Assembly: GCA_020073445.1 (NCBI GenBank)
Contig: JAIQFE010000015.1
Span: forward strand, 62,001-126,000
Source: Terriglobia bacterium
GTDB taxonomy: Bacteria > Acidobacteriota > Terriglobia > Bryobacterales > Bryobacteraceae
Length of the DNA stretch: 64,000 nt
Direction of reading: 5' to 3'
Positions 60,301 to 64,000 of the stretch are shown piece by piece. The position numbers and the translations under genes are program-made. Positions within the stretch are counted from its first letter, which is position 1. The number at the start of each line of letters is the position of its first letter. The notes below the pieces were generated by a model. The model was not told where the DNA came from, ran no database searches, and was given only the letters and a program-made list of their open reading frames with translations.

Positions 60301-60924
60301 ACGCAGTCGCTGGTGATCAACTACATTTACAGCATTCCTGATGTGCGTAAAGCATCGTTTCTGGACAATGCACCCACCCGGCTGGTCCTCAACGGCTGGC
60401 GGCTCTCGGGCCTGACCAGCGTCTCCAGCGGCGCGCCTGTCAACGTGAGCTACAGCGTTTCGGGAACTGCCGGCACTACGTTGAATCGCATGATCACCGG
60501 CAGCGAGGACGTTGCGCCTCGCGTGGTCTTCACTTGCAATCCGAATAAGTCCGCCGGCGACCGGACGCTCGATGCGTTTATCAATACGTCGTGCTTCGCG
60601 CCCGCACAGAAGGGCAGCGTGGGTCTGGATTCCGGTTACGACCGTCTGCGCGGCCCCGGACTTCAGAACTGGGACATCAGCCTGTTCAAGAACATCAATA
60701 TCAAGGAAGGCCGCGCCCACGCAGAGCTTCGATTGGAGGCTTTCAACGCGTTCAACCATGCTGAGTTTAGCTCGTTCAACAGCAGCATCACGTTCAACGC
60801 CGCGGGCCAGGTGGCCAACCTGCCAACGCAGCTGGGTGGGACTGGCGGACGATTTGGCTTCGGGACGCTGAACAACGTTCGCCCCCAGCGTATTCTGCAA
60901 GTCGGGGCGAAGTTCTACTTCTGA
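57358..60924 (+). CDS. Oar-like TonB-dependent receptor with carboxypeptidase-like N-terminal domain
   Basis: The 1188-residue outer-membrane protein has a signal peptide (about residues 13-34), a carboxypeptidase-regulatory-like domain (35-120, GSISGVVQDPQGAVIPAAKV), a plug (INGRNYTSLLKTIPGIAADS) and a very long barrel ending in GAKFYF. Length and the sequence EYGRNDGAQVQVVTKSGTTD are typical of the expanded Oar-type receptors of Acidobacteria, often used for large polymers. A purine-rich GGGGAGAGGG directly precedes the ATG; later in-frame ATGs at the signal peptide are alternatives. It is divergent from the Rieske gene, which may share a substrate. Confidence 0.92.
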   Translation: MHTMTHMRTVTMWTRVCVLAAIGLMIACATLSAQNIAGSISGVVQDPQGAVIPAAKVTLTNDEQGAGSARTVSTTSDGTFVFTPVLAGKYTVTVEVMGFKKYAQSGITLDVGDRLGLPAIALQVGATGESVTVEAAAVQLQTLSGERAGVVTGKQAVDIAINGRNYTSLLKTIPGIAADSGTGDVSANGGRTAQNNFTLDGQNVTDIGVNQQFAYRISMDAIAEFKVSTNGQTAEYGRNDGAQVQVVTKSGTTDFHGDGYWFKRGEFMNANTFTNNAQPVKDPVTGNLVAPFPIYRFLDAGWTLGGPIYIPGVLNKNKDKLFGFMSQEWQHNIIPGTLHQITVPTAAERIGDFSLTHDATGAIQKIIDPTTRSAANPNGTQFAGNQVPVTRFSQYGPPVLNWLPLPNVVGQPGYNYQSQIPSSQPSYDQIYRVDYNLNEKWHFFVRGLDNKQTQNVPYGRADTGNQLGLTPFYAPTYGWSITANAATIITPTLFNEFQFGYTVNGIPGDPPPSGSPYYRSVSKINIPLLYPDANISGVIPNFNFSGIPGPSGTQFTTFQGTPYANRNPVWNYIDNITKVKGNHTIKAGIYYEYAVKTENAFKPYNGTIDFGRDANNPGDTNWAFSNALLGNYLSYTQINKDPLPSYPYKNFEFYGQDTWKITRKLTLNYGLRIAFIKPFHDTLGLMSNFDPSKYDPTQKVVFYQPSGTGANRRALNPITGELLPAVLIGAIVPGVGNINNGLVQSGKNGTPEGLMEDRGAHWGPRLGIAYQINSKTVIRAGGGVFYERVATFGIGITSNYTTNPPNLRTAQLYYGNVADIASSPGTFFPTAFSKLSSDGHVPTVYNYNLGIQRELPWNLFTEISYVGTQSRHLWLAQPINLVPLGSAWLPGTQDPTATPKFDGTTNLPVNFYRPYAGYTNAIDYTWGTNNNYNALQASLNRRVGKGLQIGVSYTWSKALGVSVGHINDTRTAGYGPLPQDRTQSLVINYIYSIPDVRKASFLDNAPTRLVLNGWRLSGLTSVSSGAPVNVSYSVSGTAGTTLNRMITGSEDVAPRVVFTCNPNKSAGDRTLDAFINTSCFAPAQKGSVGLDSGYDRLRGPGLQNWDISLFKNINIKEGRAHAELRLEAFNAFNHAEFSSFNSSITFNAAGQVANLPTQLGGTGGRFGFGTLNNVRPQRILQVGAKFYF

Positions 60925-60956
60925 TCCCGCAGCGAGGCTGAACTTCGAGGAACGAA

Positions 60957-61310
60957 TTACGCGGACGCGGCGTTAGACAACTGCCGCTCCGCGAGTTCCA
61001 CGCTGTCGAAGGAGGGAATCAATCCCGACACGCCGGCAACGGTGAACAGAGTCTGGATACGCTCGGTAGCGCCGGTGATTCCGAAGCCGCGGCTCTTGCG
61101 CTGGCAGGACGCCATGATGCCAAGTATGGCGCCGAGTCCAGCGGAGTCCATATAAGGCACGCCCGACAAGTCGATGACGGTAGCAGCATCGTGATCCGAG
61201 CGAGCCAAGTCTTGGAACTCAAACACGGAGGCCAGCGTCAGGGGGCCGATGAGCCGGAATATCCGGACTCCTGAGGTCCCGGTCTCACTCTCGATCTTCA
61301 ATTCCTTCAC
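60957..61310 (-). CDS. STAS-domain anti-sigma factor antagonist
   Basis: The 117-residue single STAS domain carries YMDSAGLGAILG with Ser56 at the phosphorylation position. It is related to but clearly different from the STAS protein at 37526. No kinase or phosphatase gene is adjacent. It lies downstream of ppk on the same strand (78-base gap), so co-transcription is possible. Confidence 0.9.
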   Translation of the reverse strand: MKELKIESETGTSGVRIFRLIGPLTLASVFEFQDLARSDHDAATVIDLSGVPYMDSAGLGAILGIMASCQRKSRGFGITGATERIQTLFTVAGVSGLIPSFDSVELAERQLSNAASA

Positions 61311-61388
61311 AGGCGTTCCTTCATAGTTTCACCGAACTATCGAGGCTATCACGCCATTCTTACAGCTGGATTACGTTTTCGTTACGGT

Positions 61389-63515
61389 TCAGAGGCGTTC
61401 GTTCCAGTGCGGGCGGGAGCTTCGCCGGGCCATGAAGCGCTGGTGACTATCGACGCCGCCGGTAGTCTCGCTGCGCGGGGCTCGCGTGTAAGAGCCGTCG
61501 CTGTGCGCCAGATAGGCGTTGACGTCGTCGGCCAGATACACCTCGAGGATCTCATTCCGGATGCGCTGCACCAGGCTCGGGCTCTCGACGGGAAACACGA
61601 TTTCGATCCGATGATTGAGATTGCGCAGCATCAAGTCCGCACTGCCCAGGTAGATCTCTTCCTTGCCGCCATTGCGGAAGTAATAGATACGGGTATGCTC
61701 CAGGAACCGGCCGATCACGCTGGAAACCCGGATGCGATCGCTGACCCCGGGGACTCGGGGCCGTAGGCAGCATAATCCGCGGACTAGCAAATCCACCTGC
61801 ACGCCGGCCTGTGACGCCCGGTAGAGCAGCTTGATCATCTCGGGATCTTCGAGCGCGTTCATCTTGAAAATGAGATGACCCTTGCCGCCCTGCTTGGCGA
61901 TTTCGATTTCGCGCAGGATCAGGCCTTCCATCCGGCGCCGCAAACTGACCGGCGCCACCAGCAGCTTGCGGAAGTCCGTCTTGGCCGAATAACCCGTCAA
62001 GTAGTTGAACAAGTCGGTGGCATCCGCGCCAATCTGTTCATCGCAAGTGAACAGGCTCAGGTCGGTGTACATTCGTGCGGTGAGCGGATTGTAGTTCCCG
62101 GTGCCCATATGGACGTAGCGGCGCATGATATCGCCTTCGCGCCGGACCACGAGAGCGATCTTGGAATGGACCTTGAGGCCGACCAACCCATAGATCACGT
62201 GCACGCCTTCACGTTCCAGCGCCTTGGCCCACTCGATATTGCTCTCTTCGTCGAACCGGGCCTTCAGCTCGAGCAATACGGAGACCTGCTTGCCTTCCTC
62301 TACGGCCTCGAGCAGAGCTTGAACGATGGGCGAATTTCGGCCCACGCGATAAAGCGTGATCTTGATCGCGAGGACGTCCGGATCGCGCGCAGCACGGCGG
62401 ATGAATTCCACCACCGGCTGGAAGGATTCGAAAGGATGATGCAGAAGAACATCGCCGCCGCGGATCAGCGTGAAAATATCCTCTTTAGCGTTGGGCTGCA
62501 GACCCGGCGGAGTGTAGGGAAGGAACGGTTTGTATTTGAGATCCGGCCGGTCCAGACCGTTCAGCTCTCGCAGGCGTCTTAAGTCCAAAGGACCTTCGAT
62601 CAGATAGACGTCCTTCTCGTGGAGCTCAAGCTGGCTGGTCAGGATCCCAAGGATATGGGCCGAGATCCTCGTATCCACCTGCAATCGGACCACCGAGCGG
62701 AACCGGCGCCGCCATACGGCTTCCTCGATCGTTTCGAGGAGATCGTCGCTCTCGAGTTCCTGAATCGAAGTCTCGGCGTCGCGCGTGACGTGGAACGGAT
62801 GAGCCTCCTTGATTTCGAGTCCCGGGAAAAGAGCCTGCAAGTTGGCGATGATCAACTGCTCCAGCCACACGAAGCGCGGGGCCTTGTCGCCGCCCTCGCG
62901 CGGGGGTACCGGCACCAGTTGGGGAAGCGTGTCGGGGATCTTGACTCGGGCGAAGCGCTCTTCGCCGCGCGCATCCTGGATCACGACGGCGAGATTCAGG
63001 CTCAAGTTTGAAATATGCGGGAACGGCCGGCCCGGGTCGAAGGCGAGTGGAGCGAGCACCAGGAACACCGTCCGGTAGAAGTATTCGTTGAGGCGAGCAC
63101 GGTCTTCTTCGCCGAGGTCGGTGTAGTCGACCAGAACGATTCCGGTGCGCTCGAGCTCCGGACGGATATCTTCGCGCAGGCACCGGTAGGCTTCGTCGGT
63201 CAGGCGGACGACCTCCGAGCGGATCGCATCCAGCAGTTCCGTTCCAGACATCCCGCCGGCTCCGGCGTCCCCTATTCCTGAAGCGGCCTTTTGCTTCAGG
63301 CCGGCAACACGCACCATGAAGAATTCGTCGATATTGGAGCCGAAGATGGAAAGAAAGTTGAGCCGTTCCAGCAGGGGATTCGAAGACTCTTTGGCCTCAT
63401 TGAGCACGCGCTCCTGAAAAGAAAGGAGGCTGAGCTCACGGTTGTGGAAGAGCCTGGGGTCTTCGAGGGTCAACGCTTGCGCCCAGGCAGCGGAAGCGTC
63501 TTCGTCGTTTGGCAT
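61389..63515 (-). CDS. ppk1: Polyphosphate kinase 1
   Basis: The 708-residue enzyme reversibly transfers the gamma phosphate of ATP to polyphosphate. It begins with the PPK N-terminal domain (FHNRELSLLSFQERVLNEAK, FGSNIDEFFMVRVAG). The catalytic His, about residue 469, sits in VHMGTGNYNPLTARMYTD. The second PLD-like half has GSADLMLRNLNHRIEIVFPV. Length is normal. It is a general stress and energy-storage enzyme and fits the nearby glycogen and partner-switching genes only loosely. No ppx is in view. Confidence 0.96.
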   Translation of the reverse strand: MPNDEDASAAWAQALTLEDPRLFHNRELSLLSFQERVLNEAKESSNPLLERLNFLSIFGSNIDEFFMVRVAGLKQKAASGIGDAGAGGMSGTELLDAIRSEVVRLTDEAYRCLREDIRPELERTGIVLVDYTDLGEEDRARLNEYFYRTVFLVLAPLAFDPGRPFPHISNLSLNLAVVIQDARGEERFARVKIPDTLPQLVPVPPREGGDKAPRFVWLEQLIIANLQALFPGLEIKEAHPFHVTRDAETSIQELESDDLLETIEEAVWRRRFRSVVRLQVDTRISAHILGILTSQLELHEKDVYLIEGPLDLRRLRELNGLDRPDLKYKPFLPYTPPGLQPNAKEDIFTLIRGGDVLLHHPFESFQPVVEFIRRAARDPDVLAIKITLYRVGRNSPIVQALLEAVEEGKQVSVLLELKARFDEESNIEWAKALEREGVHVIYGLVGLKVHSKIALVVRREGDIMRRYVHMGTGNYNPLTARMYTDLSLFTCDEQIGADATDLFNYLTGYSAKTDFRKLLVAPVSLRRRMEGLILREIEIAKQGGKGHLIFKMNALEDPEMIKLLYRASQAGVQVDLLVRGLCCLRPRVPGVSDRIRVSSVIGRFLEHTRIYYFRNGGKEEIYLGSADLMLRNLNHRIEIVFPVESPSLVQRIRNEILEVYLADDVNAYLAHSDGSYTRAPRSETTGGVDSHQRFMARRSSRPHWNERL

Positions 63516-63666
63516 GAGCTCAGGCTTCCGGCGGAGGCGCAGCGGCCACGCCGGACGGCAAATTCTAAAGCTAGCACTAAGGGGTGGAGGCGAGTGTTAC
63601 AGCTCGATGACGCTTGGGGTGGTCGTTCCGCGTCCGATGTTCATCCGCGGCTGGAACCATCTCTCG

Positions 63667-64000
63667 TTAAGTAACGCGGGACGCCCGAACGATAAACCGG
63701 TCGGGAGCGGAGCCAAGAAAATAGAAGGGATAGCACGTCACCAACGTCAGGATCTCGCCGCTGTCGGAGTTCAGTACCTCCACGTTTTCTGGACGTACAA
63801 CTTTGGTCGAGACCACGCGATATCGGTACTCGCCCTGTTGGGTTGTCAGCGTGATAATGTCGTCGGCCTGGATGTTTCGCAACGGCCGGAAAAACGTATC
63901 GCGGTGCCCGGCTATCCCTACGTTGCCCGCCTGTCCCGGCAGCGCTGTGCCGGAAACATGTCCCACGGCACGCCGAAGGGTCTTGTTGCTGGTCCCTTCC
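63667..64000 (-). CDS. Sortase (class D-like), C-terminal part
   Basis: The frame is open to the right edge, reading EGTSNKTLRRAVGHVSGTAL at the start, so it is incomplete at its N-terminus; the GTG at 63966 is not the true start. It contains the sortase catalytic His in GIAGHRDTFF, the Cys in LVTCYPF and the Arg in APDRFIV, as in class D/E-like transpeptidases. Such sortases in Gram-negative bacteria have few known substrates. The missing part would hold a membrane anchor. Confidence 0.92.
   Translation of the reverse strand, partial: EGTSNKTLRRAVGHVSGTALPGQAGNVGIAGHRDTFFRPLRNIQADDIITLTTQQGEYRYRVVSTKVVRPENVEVLNSDSGEILTLVTCYPFYFLGSAPDRFIVRASRVT

Overview
The window looks like a chromosomal segment of an acidobacterium, probably of the Solibacter/Bryobacter type. 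The clues are a fused SecDF, several DUF6152 secreted proteins, a very large Oar-like TonB receptor with an N-terminal carboxypeptidase-regulatory-like domain, an OmpL-like porin, a DUF2934 protein, and a GC-rich sequence with many short overlapping operons. This assignment rests on family recognition only; no rRNA or tRNA gene was seen.

Region 1 (1-3.5 kb) holds the start of a LysR-type regulator and secDF. Region 2 (about 3.5-31 kb) is a dense ion-homeostasis and signalling island. It contains a CPA1 Na+/H+ antiporter, kdpC and kdpA without kdpB, a divergent PII protein, four KdpD-like kinase/KdpE-like regulator pairs, several small membrane or secreted proteins, a large porin, and an HME-type RND efflux operon that continues into a KDPG-aldolase-like gene. 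Eleven promoters in this island carry direct repeats spaced exactly 11 bp. They resemble the known KdpE site (TTTATA-N5-TTTACA) and appear to tie the island into one regulon. All four kinases lack the N-terminal KdpD/Usp module. Three have lost the Asp of the ATP-binding G1 box and the fourth has lost its G2 box.

Region 3 (31-40.4 kb) has a DUF2934 protein, a CNNM/CBS membrane protein and a 1579-residue hybrid. The hybrid joins a KdpD-like DUF4118 sensor, a second membrane domain, PAS and GAF domains, a SpoIIE phosphatase and an RsbW-like ATPase. A STAS anti-sigma antagonist and glycogen phosphorylase follow directly, which suggests a partner-switching output linked to glycogen use.

Region 4 (40.4-44.1 kb) looks like a scar. 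It has an IS3 remnant made by internal deletion, a secreted peptidase-like protein with a degenerate zinc motif, 1.1 kb without a convincing gene, and a broken cupredoxin gene with one frameshift and one in-frame stop.

Region 5 (44.1-61 kb) is catabolic or secretory: a secreted truncated globin, two clusters pairing DUF6152 proteins with an uncharacterised secreted family, two TonB receptors, a MetE-like methyltransferase, a ParDE toxin-antitoxin pair, a Tat-type amidase, two unknown secreted proteins and a Rieske oxygenase. Region 6 (61-64 kb) has a second STAS protein, polyphosphate kinase and the C-terminal part of a sortase that runs off the window.
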